Below, piece after piece: positions 42,610 through 50,545 of a DNA stretch of 64,000 bases. The stretch is taken from positions 434,001 through 498,000 of the forward strand of contig CAXPOZ010000003.1 in the NCBI GenBank assembly GCA_964219355.1, written 5' to 3'. The DNA is from Parvularcula sp964219355 (GTDB lineage Bacteria; Pseudomonadota; Alphaproteobacteria; Caulobacterales; Parvularculaceae). Within the stretch, counting starts at the first letter, position 1; each line of letters begins with the position of its first letter. The notes under the pieces were generated by a model, which worked only from the letters and a program-made list of their open reading frames with translations, searched no databases and was not told the DNA's origin. Both the position numbers and the translations under genes were made by a program.

Positions 42610-43134
42610 TCAGGCGTCTTCTTTTTCCGCCATGGATTTGAGGCAGCCAGCAATGTTGGCGGCCGGGGCACCGATGGCACCCGCAACGTTTTGCGCCGGC
42701 GCGGTAAGCGAGCCCACGATCTGGGCAATGACTTCCTCGCGGGACGGCATTTTCGACAGGCTGGTGACGCCAGCGGCATTCATGGCGGTCCCCGCCATAA
42801 GACCGCCGAGAATCTCGACCTTGTCATTGGTTTTCGCGTATTCCACCACGACTTTCGGCGCGGTGACGGGGTCTTCGGAATAGGCGATAAAGGTCGGGCC
42901 CTTGAAGAGCTCAGCCGTCTGATCACCACCGTCAACGTCCTTGAGAGCGATTTTGGCGAGGCGGTTCTTGACCACCTTCACCCCGCCCCCGGCTTCGCGC
43001 ATTTTCACGCGAAGGTCGGACACTTCGGCGACCGTCAGGCCCTTGTTCTCCATGACCACCAGGACCTCGTTGTCATTCAAGACATTCGAGATCCATTCGA
43101 CCTGTGCCGATTTATTCTGCCTAGTCAGCGGCAT
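42610..43134 (-). CDS. rplJ: 50S ribosomal protein L10
   Basis: 174 residues. MPLTRQNKSAQVEWISNVLN and the VVMENKGLTVAEVSDLRVKMREAG-type core identify L10, the stalk base that carries the L12 dimers via its C-terminal helix. L10-L12 autoregulates the operon in many bacteria; the structured leader with a terminator at 43233-43406 fits this. rplK and rplA, which usually precede it, are absent here. Confidence 0.98.
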   Translation of the reverse strand: MPLTRQNKSAQVEWISNVLNDNEVLVVMENKGLTVAEVSDLRVKMREAGGGVKVVKNRLAKIALKDVDGGDQTAELFKGPTFIAYSEDPVTAPKVVVEYAKTNDKVEILGGLMAGTAMNAAGVTSLSKMPSREEVIAQIVGSLTAPAQNVAGAIGAPAANIAGCLKSMAEKEDA

Positions 43135-43232
43135 ATCCGGTCCAGTTCAGTCTGTGCCGGGCGGGTGGCCCGGCGAGGTCAAACAGAATGTCCGCAGGCG
43201 TTGAGGTCTTCGTTGCGGGCGTCGCACCCAAC

Positions 43233-43265
43233 AAAAAAGGCCCCTGCCGCGGACGGCGAAGGACC
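43233..43265 (-). terminator. Intrinsic terminator in the rplJ leader (candidate attenuator)
   Basis: On the minus strand GGTCCTT-C-GCCG pairs with CGGC-AGGGGCC (seven plus four pairs with G-U pairs and one bulged C) around a TCCG loop, followed directly by six T. It lies 99 bases upstream of the rplJ start, inside the presumed leader. Confidence 0.65.
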
Positions 43266-43448
43266 CTGATCCATCAACAAACATATCCGGGCGGGCATCT
43301 TTTGATGCCGCATCAAAGCTCGGATACCCTTATCTATCGCGGGACTTATCGGGCCGGATGGCCGTTGCCGTGCGGTCTTGGACAGGGCGGCAGGATCTCT
43401 CCTGCCAGTAGAGCCCGGGCCTATGGGGAAAAAACCGCGATTTGTAAA
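43266..43448 (-). promoter_or_regulatory. rplJ promoter and structured leader (L10-leader candidate)
   Basis: A possible promoter is TTTACA (43443-43448), 17 bases, CATAGG (43420-43425) on the minus strand. Downstream come a perfect seven-base stem GGCAGGA/TCCTGCC with a TCTC loop (43389-43406) and a two-level stem in which TATCCG/CGGATA (43284-43289 with 43321-43326) enclose TTTGATGC/GCATCAAA (43301-43317). The terminator at 43233-43265 follows. The arrangement resembles known L10 autoregulatory leaders. The L10 kink-turn site itself was not confirmed. Confidence 0.45.
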
Positions 43449-43531
43449 GGGCCTCGCGGCGGCGTGATTAAAGGGTGGTCCCTTCCTCCTGCCGTCTGGT
43501 CGTGTGGTCACCCAAGTTCTTTATCTCGCCG
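43449..43531. other. Non-coding stretch between rplJ leader and REP-like element
   Basis: Part of the 560-base gap 43135-43694. It contains GC-rich sequence upstream of the putative rplJ promoter and no convincing reading frame or hairpin beyond those listed separately. Confidence 0.5.
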
Positions 43532-43650
43532 CTCATCCCCGCGTAGGCGGGGATCTGCCTCTGATGTCCTGCTCTCTCATTTTCAGAGTTCACAAAGATG
43601 AACTCTGACTATGCCAACTAAGACCAGATCCCCGCCTTCGCGGAGATGAG
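43532..43650. repeat. REP/MITE-like element with inverted terminal palindromes
   Basis: Two copies of a 26-base palindromic unit face each other: 43532-43557 (CTCATCCCCGCG...) and 43625-43650 (...CGGAGATGAG). Each is the near-perfect reverse complement of the other. Between them is a third perfect hairpin, CAGAGTTCA/TGAACTCTG, at 43584-43607. The total of about 119 bases fits a small non-autonomous mobile element or a paired REP (BIME-like) unit. A further copy of the unit lies at 33-60. No transposase gene is nearby. Confidence 0.65.
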
Positions 43651-43694
43651 CGTGTCGAGGTGACGAACAGAAAGTGGTGAACACTCTCGCGCGG

Positions 43695-44639
43695 CTATTC
43701 CGAGAGAAGACACATCCGCTCCCCCTCGCGAGCGACGGCGAAGCCAGCTTCCCTCACCTCGTCCGACTGCGGCGAGTCCTCAAAGCGGACGGGGTTGGTG
43801 TGGTTGTAATGAATGAAGCGGATCTTGGCTCGCACCTCGGCAGGCGCATCCGCAAAGCGTGCCATGCTGGCCGCGACGCGCGGGTGCGGGATCTTCGACA
43901 TATCGCGGCCGGGCAGCTCATTGTCGTCAAAGAAGGTCGCATCGACATATGCAATGTCGACGGCATCGACCATGTCCTCGATCCGCCGGTCATATTCGAC
44001 CGCCCAGCGATCCCATGAATCAATATCCGGCAGGAAGAGGAAATCCCTGCCCGGTGTGTCGATGACATAGCCCACAGTCTCTGAATATTCGTCCCTGTGC
44101 GGTACAAGATGGGGCGTGACCGTGATCCCCTCCCCAACCCGGACCGGTTGGTTGTCCACGAGCGGCTCAAGAAGGATATTCCGATAACTGACAAGCTGTG
44201 ACCAGGGGCCGTTATCGGTGAGGAACGCCCGCATGCGCGGCATGGCATGGACCCTGAGCCCCGATGTCCCCGCCGATTCATGGCCAAAGAACATGAGCCC
44301 GGCATAATGGCCGATATGCGCATGGGTGAGGAAGACACCAGAAAGCCCCAAGGAACCATTGCCGCCCGGCGATGCCTCATCAAGCGCATGAAGCTGCGCC
44401 CTGATATCCGGTGTGGCTTCAAAGAGATAGCGGTCATCCGTGCGGTGATCGATGAGGGCAATTGAGGTCGCGCTGCGCCGGGCCGCATCGTCCTGCCAGC
44501 CCGGATCGTCATTATTGCCGATCTGGGGGATACCGGCATCCTGCCCGGTGCCGAGCACGATGGTCTCAACAAGGCAATCCGCAGGCGGAGGGGACGGCGC
44601 CATGCCGAGCAGCGCGGCGGCGGTCAGAAGAAAGCTCAT
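43695..44639 (-). CDS. PqqB-like metallo-beta-lactamase-fold protein, probably exported
   Basis: 314 residues from the ATG at 44637-44639, which has GAGG at the right distance; a start two codons earlier lies directly on that ribosome site. The N-terminus is hydrophobic (about 1-14) and followed by a Pro-rich stretch and Cys22, compatible with a signal peptide. LGTGQDAGIPQIG resembles the start of PqqB. The metal motif reads HAHIGH (106-111), so the Asp of the usual HxHxDH is replaced by Gly. Later histidines (LVPHRDE, IHYNHTNP) are present. The substrate is unknown. It is last of three tightly spaced envelope genes. Confidence 0.8.
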   Translation of the reverse strand: MSFLLTAAALLGMAPSPPPADCLVETIVLGTGQDAGIPQIGNNDDPGWQDDAARRSATSIALIDHRTDDRYLFEATPDIRAQLHALDEASPGGNGSLGLSGVFLTHAHIGHYAGLMFFGHESAGTSGLRVHAMPRMRAFLTDNGPWSQLVSYRNILLEPLVDNQPVRVGEGITVTPHLVPHRDEYSETVGYVIDTPGRDFLFLPDIDSWDRWAVEYDRRIEDMVDAVDIAYVDATFFDDNELPGRDMSKIPHPRVAASMARFADAPAEVRAKIRFIHYNHTNPVRFEDSPQSDEVREAGFAVAREGERMCLLSE

Positions 44640-44648
44640 CGGCATCCT

Positions 44649-45665
44649 CTATTCCATCGTCAACGAGATGTCGCGCCGCTCAATCACTGCGCCCTCGCGT
44701 AAGAGAGAGACCGTCGCGCGATACTCACCCTTAGGCCAGCCGCCTGCAGGGCGCTTGCGCCCGGCAAAGCCCATGCGCTGGGCCTGATGGTTCGGCGCGG
44801 GATCAGCAAGGCTTGAGACTTCAAAGCCTTGCGGCCCTTCGATACGCAGGGCCAGCCGGTCGCCTTCTTTCGCGTTAATCATCCGGGCAAAGACGACCAG
44901 CGCCGGGGTTTCATCATTGAGGGTGAAGCCATCGCCTACGCCGCCCTCGACCTGTCGGTTATCGACAGCGCCTGAGGCAAAGCCGAGATTGAGGATCAAT
45001 GCATCTTCATAGCGCAAGGCTGCGGTGGCCTTATCACTCCACATGCTCACCGTGTCTTCACCGCAGGTGCCAAGCCCGGCCTCGACCGCGAAAGGATCGA
45101 CGACCTGCCCCTCGTAACGCACGGAGAGATGAAGGTGGGGGAATTCCGCCCGGCCCGAATAGCCCACAAGACCAAGCGTATCCCCGCTGGTCACAATGTC
45201 ACCGGGACGCACACGGACAGAGCCTTCCTTCATGTGGCAATATTGCGTCTCCCAGCCCTGCCCGTGATCGATGACAACGCCATTGCCGCATTCGCGCCCG
45301 TCAATATCCGACTGCGGACGTTCATTCGAGAAGATATCAGGCTCGCCATCGCGCACGCCCTTCACCCGCCCGGGGGCCGCCGCATAGACCGCAACGCCGG
45401 TGGCAACGCCGCGCGTATCGGGCAGGCGGAAATCCGTGCCCTTATGGCCATTATAGGTCTGATGGCCGCAGCGGTAATCAACGACGTCCGGCCCGGGGTC
45501 GCGATCGACATATTGCTGGAGGAAGCAGGTCTGCCCCGGCACGCAATCAATCGGCAGAGAGAGCACGGGCGCGCGCTCACCCGGCGGAGCGGTAAACACA
45601 AGGAATAAGGTAAGCGCGAGAAGAAAAGCAAGCGCAAGAAGAATGATCAAACGAAGCATGGTCAT
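44649..45665 (-). CDS. M23 family metallopeptidase (peptidoglycan hydrolase-like)
   Basis: 338 residues. One N-terminal membrane segment (about 5-25) anchors or exports it. The LytM/M23 domain shows His74 and Asp78 (HKGTD), His144 (YCHM) and HLH at 177-179, so the zinc site is complete. The C-terminal 130 residues look like a beta-rich accessory domain. Related enzymes cut peptide cross-links in peptidoglycan. It lies 9 bases before the MBL-fold gene and 41 bases after a membrane-protein gene. Confidence 0.9.
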   Translation of the reverse strand: MTMLRLIILLALAFLLALTLFLVFTAPPGERAPVLSLPIDCVPGQTCFLQQYVDRDPGPDVVDYRCGHQTYNGHKGTDFRLPDTRGVATGVAVYAAAPGRVKGVRDGEPDIFSNERPQSDIDGRECGNGVVIDHGQGWETQYCHMKEGSVRVRPGDIVTSGDTLGLVGYSGRAEFPHLHLSVRYEGQVVDPFAVEAGLGTCGEDTVSMWSDKATAALRYEDALILNLGFASGAVDNRQVEGGVGDGFTLNDETPALVVFARMINAKEGDRLALRIEGPQGFEVSSLADPAPNHQAQRMGFAGRKRPAGGWPKGEYRATVSLLREGAVIERRDISLTME

Positions 45666-45706
45666 GACCCAAACGTGTCAGCCGGATGCTGCCATCGCAA
45701 GGGGGA

Positions 45707-46867
45707 TCAGCTTGTCTCGCCGCAGCTTGCGGGCGCGCCTTCGCGAAGGGTCATCATCTTCTCATAAGGCCGCGGGACCGGGGTGACATTGACGCTGCCC
45801 TCTCCGCCTTCGATCCAGACCCAGTTCTCATTCGGGAAATAGTCGATCCGGGTGAGGAGCGGTGCCGTCGCCTCGCCATTGCCGAGGATATAGCCGAGCT
45901 CCTCCTCGACAAGCGCTTGCGTGATCGTCTCGCCGGGCGCCGCATCAAGGCCGATGACCGTCAGGGCACGGTCCTTGAAATTATCGCGCTCGGCCGTCGA
46001 CTGGCCGATCGAGAGGGCAAAGATCTGCGGCGCAGCTTCGCATGAGGCGCGCATGTGATCGGCAAGCCCGACAGCACGGCGGCGGGCGCGATCAAGGTTG
46101 CGCGGCAGCGGGCCGTCACTAGAGGACGAGCCGATGACAAGGATCGCATCGCGGTCGCAGGGCGCGGTACCGTTCACAGTCACATCCGCGACGGGCAGCA
46201 TGTCAGCACCAGTGCCAAGCCGGACGTGGCGGGCATCGGCATAATCCCATGACGCTTCCAGCGTCGCCGGGATGAAACTGATCTTCGCACTGACGGGCAC
46301 GCTGGTTGCGACCTCACAGGTCGAGCAGCCCTCACCATTCCAGAAATTCCCCGCCGGGCAGGACAGGGCCGGATCTGGCAGCGGCTCAGGCTCGGGCACC
46401 AGTTCCGCAACGGGGCCGATAGGCTCGACCGAGCCGATCACGATCGTGTCGGTTTCACGCGGCTTCGGCGCCGTATCAAGCGTGGTTGCAACATCGGGGA
46501 TGTCTTCGGGCTCATCGGACACGGCATCCTTGCGCTCCACCCCGGCCATCGACGCGCCCAAGAGCGCGAGCGCGAGAATGAGGATCGCCGCGAGGAAATG
46601 CTGACGGCTGCCCAGCGCAATCCAGAGAAGGAATGCGCAGGCAATCGCGAGCCCCATGCACCAGGTCAGGGTGTCCCCGAGGACGGGGAAAGGCTGGCGC
46701 AGGAATTCGGCAATCGCGCTCAGCGGTTCGCAGGCGCCGCCGCAGACATTCTCCGCGCCGATCCGGGCCCCCGCGACCACGACAACAGCAAGAATGACGG
46801 CGAGGAAGATGCCGACCAGCCAGCGGATGGGCGATCCTCCCTCATGACCATAATTGATGCGCGCCAT
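45707..46867 (-). CDS. Membrane protein with periplasmic OmpA-like region
   Basis: 386 residues, no firm family. Three hydrophobic segments (about 15-33, 66-82, 88-106) precede an Asp/Glu/Pro-rich linker (about 110-170). The C-terminal part has four to six cysteines (CPAGNFWNGEGCSTC) and a stretch LVIGSSSSDGPLPRNLDRARRRAVGLADHM that resembles the GHTDxxG...NxxLSxxRAxxV pattern of OmpA peptidoglycan-binding domains. The resemblance is weak. Its neighbour is an M23 peptidase, consistent with a cell-wall role by inference. Confidence 0.65.
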   Translation of the reverse strand: MARINYGHEGGSPIRWLVGIFLAVILAVVVVAGARIGAENVCGGACEPLSAIAEFLRQPFPVLGDTLTWCMGLAIACAFLLWIALGSRQHFLAAILILALALLGASMAGVERKDAVSDEPEDIPDVATTLDTAPKPRETDTIVIGSVEPIGPVAELVPEPEPLPDPALSCPAGNFWNGEGCSTCEVATSVPVSAKISFIPATLEASWDYADARHVRLGTGADMLPVADVTVNGTAPCDRDAILVIGSSSSDGPLPRNLDRARRRAVGLADHMRASCEAAPQIFALSIGQSTAERDNFKDRALTVIGLDAAPGETITQALVEEELGYILGNGEATAPLLTRIDYFPNENWVWIEGGEGSVNVTPVPRPYEKMMTLREGAPASCGETS

Positions 46868-46974
46868 AGCGTCCCCCGTTCGTGCGTATCCTGGTTAGTT
46901 AAGCACTCAACGGGGCGATATTAACCCTTTTTCACACTCCCGCGAAAGGGGCGGCAGGACACACCAGCCCGATT

Positions 46975-48288
46975 TCACTGCGATTTGTGGACGACCCCGT
47001 CTTTCATAACGAAATCAATATCTTCCAGCTCACGAATGTCAGCCAGCGGGTCACCGGAAACAGCCACGATATCGGCCCGTTTGCCGGTTTCGATGGTACC
47101 GATCATGTCGGATTTGCCAAGGTTTGCGGCACCCACCACGGTCGCGGAGCGGATCGCCTCCATCGGCGTCATGCCGGCTTCAACATAAAGTGCGAATTCT
47201 TCCGCATTGATGCCGTGAGCAGAAACGCCGCTGTCGGTACCGAAGGCGATTTTCACCCCGCCCTCATGCGCGCGACGCACCATGTCTTTCATCTGCGGGC
47301 CAACCTGAAGCGCCTTTGCCTTTTGCGGCGGTGTCAGGAAACTGTCTGGCGCCGCTGCCCAGCCGGAGACCGTTTTGCCGGCAAGCGCGGTTGGCACAAG
47401 GAAGACATCATTGGACTTCATCAGGCGGATGGTCCTGTCATCGAGATAGGTGCCGTGCTCGATTGAATCGACACCAGCCTTGATGGCTGATTCGATGCCC
47501 TGCTTGCCGTGCGCGTGCGCCGTCACCTTCCGCCCCATCGCATGCGCGGAGGACATGATGGCGTCGAGTTCTTCTTCGGTGAATTGCTGTTCCGTGCCCG
47601 TCGCAGTGTTAGAAAGCACCCCGCCCGTCGCCGTCAGCTTGATGTGATCCGCGCCGCGGCGGATCTGCTCGCGCACGGCGTGTCGGCATTCATCCGCGCC
47701 ATCACAGACCGCCGATGAGGTCATCAGATGCGCAATGTCATCGCGATAGCCTTGCGTGCCGTCGCCATGCCCGCCGGTGACCGAGACCGTCGCGCCGGAG
47801 GCAAAGATCCGTGGGCCGTCTATCCACCCCTTTTCGATCCCGTCGCGCAAAGCGAAGATTGCATCCCCGCTGCCCGCGCCGACATCGCGCACCGTCGTAA
47901 AGCCTGCCATGAGCGTCGATTTTGCGTGCTTGGCGCCCCGGATCGCGGCATCCGCATCAGAGAGCTGGACCGCTTCGAGCCGCAGCTGGCTGTTGAACTC
48001 AAAGGTCAGGTGAACATGCCCGTCAATGAAGCCCGGCATGACCGTATAGCCCGAGAGGTCATGGAGGGTGACTTTATCCTCCGCCCCCGCCTCAACTGCG
48101 TCCTCACCTTGATAGCCGGGCAGGACGGAGACGATCTGGCGGCCCTTCACAATGATGGTCTGCTCGGTCAGCGGCGTCTCTCCCGGCACCGCGAGCAGCG
48201 TGCCCGCATGAATGATTTCAATATCTTCCGCCGATGCGGTCCCAATCAGGGCGAGTGCCGCTACGGATAGTCCCCATATTTTTTTCAT
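46975..48288 (-). CDS. Secreted amidohydrolase family protein
   Basis: 437 residues. A signal peptide (about 1-20, ending TASA-ED) is followed by a metal-dependent hydrolase barrel. Metal ligands are visible: HVH at 91-93 (GFIDGHVHL), probable carboxylated Lys217 (DHIKLTATGG), His258 (VTAHAHG), His278 (SIEHGTY) and an Asp in FGTDSGV near 349. It belongs to the imidazolonepropionase-like/prolidase-type group often annotated as Xaa-Pro dipeptidase. Substrate unknown; export suggests a peptide or xenobiotic. Single gene, with a 107-base gap to the preceding gene. Confidence 0.9.
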   Translation of the reverse strand: MKKIWGLSVAALALIGTASAEDIEIIHAGTLLAVPGETPLTEQTIIVKGRQIVSVLPGYQGEDAVEAGAEDKVTLHDLSGYTVMPGFIDGHVHLTFEFNSQLRLEAVQLSDADAAIRGAKHAKSTLMAGFTTVRDVGAGSGDAIFALRDGIEKGWIDGPRIFASGATVSVTGGHGDGTQGYRDDIAHLMTSSAVCDGADECRHAVREQIRRGADHIKLTATGGVLSNTATGTEQQFTEEELDAIMSSAHAMGRKVTAHAHGKQGIESAIKAGVDSIEHGTYLDDRTIRLMKSNDVFLVPTALAGKTVSGWAAAPDSFLTPPQKAKALQVGPQMKDMVRRAHEGGVKIAFGTDSGVSAHGINAEEFALYVEAGMTPMEAIRSATVVGAANLGKSDMIGTIETGKRADIVAVSGDPLADIRELEDIDFVMKDGVVHKSQ

Positions 48289-48495
48289 GTTCCGCCTCCC
48301 GAAATCTGCGGCAGAGTTTCATGAGCCCCTCTTTGGCGCAAGGGGATCGGCGGGCGCGGGTGCAGGGTTACATTTACGCAACCTCGAAAATACCGATTGC
48401 AGGAACTTTGTTTCCGTACCAACTTTATGGTGTTCGGCGATGTCGTCGGACGCCCGCGTGCCGGTTAAGGCGCGCATTTTAAAGGTCCTGGTCAG

Positions 48496-48606
48496 ATGAA
48501 ATCTGGCAAATCAAAACCTGCAAAACCAAACCTCGCCAGCGTCAAACCGCAAAGCGGCTCCAACACGACCACGGCGAAACCGGCGTCCAAACCCCGTAGC
48601 AAGTAA
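48496..48606 (+). CDS. Very small basic Lys/Pro/Ser-rich protein (36 aa)
   Basis: A 36-codon frame starting MKSGKSKPAKPNLASVKP and ending ASKPRSK. Nine lysines and one arginine against no acidic residue give a strong positive charge; the composition suggests an unstructured nucleic-acid- or membrane-interacting peptide. AAAGG lies about ten bases before the ATG. No homologue is recalled. It is alone on the plus strand in the 365-base gap 48289-48653, whose remainder shows nothing recognised. Coding potential is supported only by composition and the ribosome site. Confidence 0.4.
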   Translation: MKSGKSKPAKPNLASVKPQSGSNTTTAKPASKPRSK

Positions 48607-48653
48607 CCGGCAGCCCACTGTCGGTTGATGGCTGTTCCAGTTCCCCAAGAGCC

Positions 48654-49193
48654 TCAGCCATCAGCGCTCTGGACCTCCGCCGGTTTTACGATGATCTCGT
48701 GAAGCCGGCGGAAGGGAATACCGAGCACCCTTACTGTCCCCTCATTGATCAGTGTGCGCCCGTCTGGCTGGAGATAGAGAAACTGCTCCATACGGGCCAT
48801 TGGCGTATCCGGCAGGCCGTGACGCAAATGCCCGACGCTCCCCTCTGAAGTCAGGGTGACGCGCCCGCGCTCCCCTTCGAAATATCCCTCAAGTCCGCCT
48901 TTACCGTCCGGGGTGAGAATAAAGGCTCGCTCCTCCTCCCTGCCGTCAGACCAGGCGATGGTCTGACGCAAGATGAAGCGGCCATCTTCCTCGCGGTGGC
49001 CATGGCTCTTGACCGTGAAGCGCGCATCGAGCCCGCCCGAGGCAAAGGCGAGAACGCCCTCCCCTTGCGTGTCGCCGGAGAAGAACTCCACGGGGTCAAA
49101 GGCCGGGCCCGTATCTGTCGCCTGCGGTGCGCTTGCGCAGCCTGCAATGAGCAGGATGAGCCCCGCCACCCCCCAGATTTTCGCCATGCGCAT
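48654..49193 (-). CDS. DUF3833-like lipoprotein
   Basis: 179 residues from the ATG at 49191-49193, with a GGGGGA ribosome site; upstream in-frame starts lack one. The lipobox LIAGC (Cys18) indicates a lipoprotein. The mature region begins DPVEFFSGDTQGEGVL and ends with FLYLQPDGRTLINEGTVRVLG, a pattern that resembles DUF3833, a family of uncharacterised proteobacterial lipoproteins. The assignment is from memory of that pattern and is not certain. Confidence 0.65.
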   Translation of the reverse strand: MRMAKIWGVAGLILLIAGCASAPQATDTGPAFDPVEFFSGDTQGEGVLAFASGGLDARFTVKSHGHREEDGRFILRQTIAWSDGREEERAFILTPDGKGGLEGYFEGERGRVTLTSEGSVGHLRHGLPDTPMARMEQFLYLQPDGRTLINEGTVRVLGIPFRRLHEIIVKPAEVQSADG

Positions 49194-49445
49194 TGCCGTC
49201 CCCCGAAAGCCGTGCCGGTCTTCTTGCATGTTTGGCGCGGCCTGTCTGCCTGCGCGCCGCCCGGCATTTGGGGCACATCCCTGCCCGCGCAGCCCCCTCA
49301 GATCATGTCTTTATACGGATAAGTTATCCTGATTGATGCGCCGCAACAGGCGCACCTTTTGCGCCTTTTTCCTTGCATCTTCGCGCGCACCCTTCGTAGG
49401 ACGCAAGAACAAGTTCGTAAACGTCTTTTCCAGTAAGGTCGAATT

Positions 49446-50477
49446 ATGGAACTCTTCCTGCCCGCGCTCGCCGCGATTTTGCTCTTTGCACTTACCTTCG
49501 CGAATGGCGCGAATGATGTCTCAAAGGCGATTGCGACACTAGCCGGCGCAGGCGTCACCACCGTACAAAGAGCGGTTCTGTGGGGGACGATCTGGACCGT
49601 GGCGGGCAGCCTCTTTGGCCTCGTCTGGGGCCATGCGCTGATCAAGAACATCTCGAGCAGCATCTATGTCGAAAGCCATGATTTCGTCCTTGCGGTCGCG
49701 GTCTCGGTGATCCTCGCACCCGCTTTGTGGGTGGCGCTGGCGACCTGGCGCAAATGGCCGGTTTCAACGACCCATGCGGTTGTCGGCGGTCTCGTCGGGG
49801 TCGGGCTGATCGCTTACGGCGCAAATGCCATCGACTGGGAGACCTTGGGCAAAAAGATCGCCCTACCGCTGCTTGCCAGTCCCCTGATGGCTATCGTCCT
49901 TGCCTATTTCCTGACCCCGCTGCTTGAGCGGGTCGCCCATCGCTTCCATGCGGATGGTGATGATGATCCGTTAACGGAAGGCGCCCGCAAGCCGCGCCTG
50001 ACGGTCGACCATCTGCACTGGCTGACCAGCGGGCTTCTCTCCTTCTCGCGAGGACTCAATGACACCCCCAAGCTGATCGCCATCACCCTGCCGGTCCTGA
50101 TGCTCTCACCCGGCGAAGTGCCGGTCTGGACCTATCTGTGGGCTGCCACCGCGATGGGTGCCGGCAGCTATCTTGCCGGGCGGCGGATCACCAAAGTGCT
50201 CGGCTTTGACGTCACAAAGCTCAGCCATGCGCAGGGTTTTGCGGCAAACCTGATCTCGACCGTCCTCGTTCTCGGCGCGAGCCGTCTCGGCCTGCCGGTC
50301 TCGACAACCCATGTGTCCTCATCCTCGATTATTGGACTCGGCCTTGTGAACAAGCGCGGGGTGAACATGAAAACCGTGCGCGCCATGGTGCTCGCCTGGA
50401 TCATCACCCTGCCCGCCGCAGCGCTCTTTGCGATCCTCAGCTATTCCGCCCTTGCCGCCCTGACGGGCAGCGCCTGA
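49446..50477 (+). CDS. pit: PiT family inorganic phosphate transporter
   Basis: 343 residues. The two PiT signatures are visible: FANGANDVSKAI at 18-29 and SRGLNDTPKLIAI in the second half, with about ten membrane helices. PiT proteins import phosphate (often as metal-phosphate) with protons at low affinity. An AAGG ribosome site precedes the ATG. A 250-base gap upstream (49194-49445) contains no clear gene. No pho box was recognised. The symbol is a family label, not a demonstrated orthologue. Confidence 0.93.
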   Translation: MELFLPALAAILLFALTFANGANDVSKAIATLAGAGVTTVQRAVLWGTIWTVAGSLFGLVWGHALIKNISSSIYVESHDFVLAVAVSVILAPALWVALATWRKWPVSTTHAVVGGLVGVGLIAYGANAIDWETLGKKIALPLLASPLMAIVLAYFLTPLLERVAHRFHADGDDDPLTEGARKPRLTVDHLHWLTSGLLSFSRGLNDTPKLIAITLPVLMLSPGEVPVWTYLWAATAMGAGSYLAGRRITKVLGFDVTKLSHAQGFAANLISTVLVLGASRLGLPVSTTHVSSSSIIGLGLVNKRGVNMKTVRAMVLAWIITLPAAALFAILSYSALAALTGSA

Positions 50478-50545
50478 CGCGGCAAAGAGGCCGGGCAGGC
50501 CGCTTCACACTTGCCGTGCCGACTGGCGACCGGCAAAGGCTGGGC

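Noticed and set aside
43532..43650. CRISPR array
   Set aside because: The repeats are palindromic and inverted relative to each other, with only two copies and no cas gene, so a REP/MITE-type element fits better.
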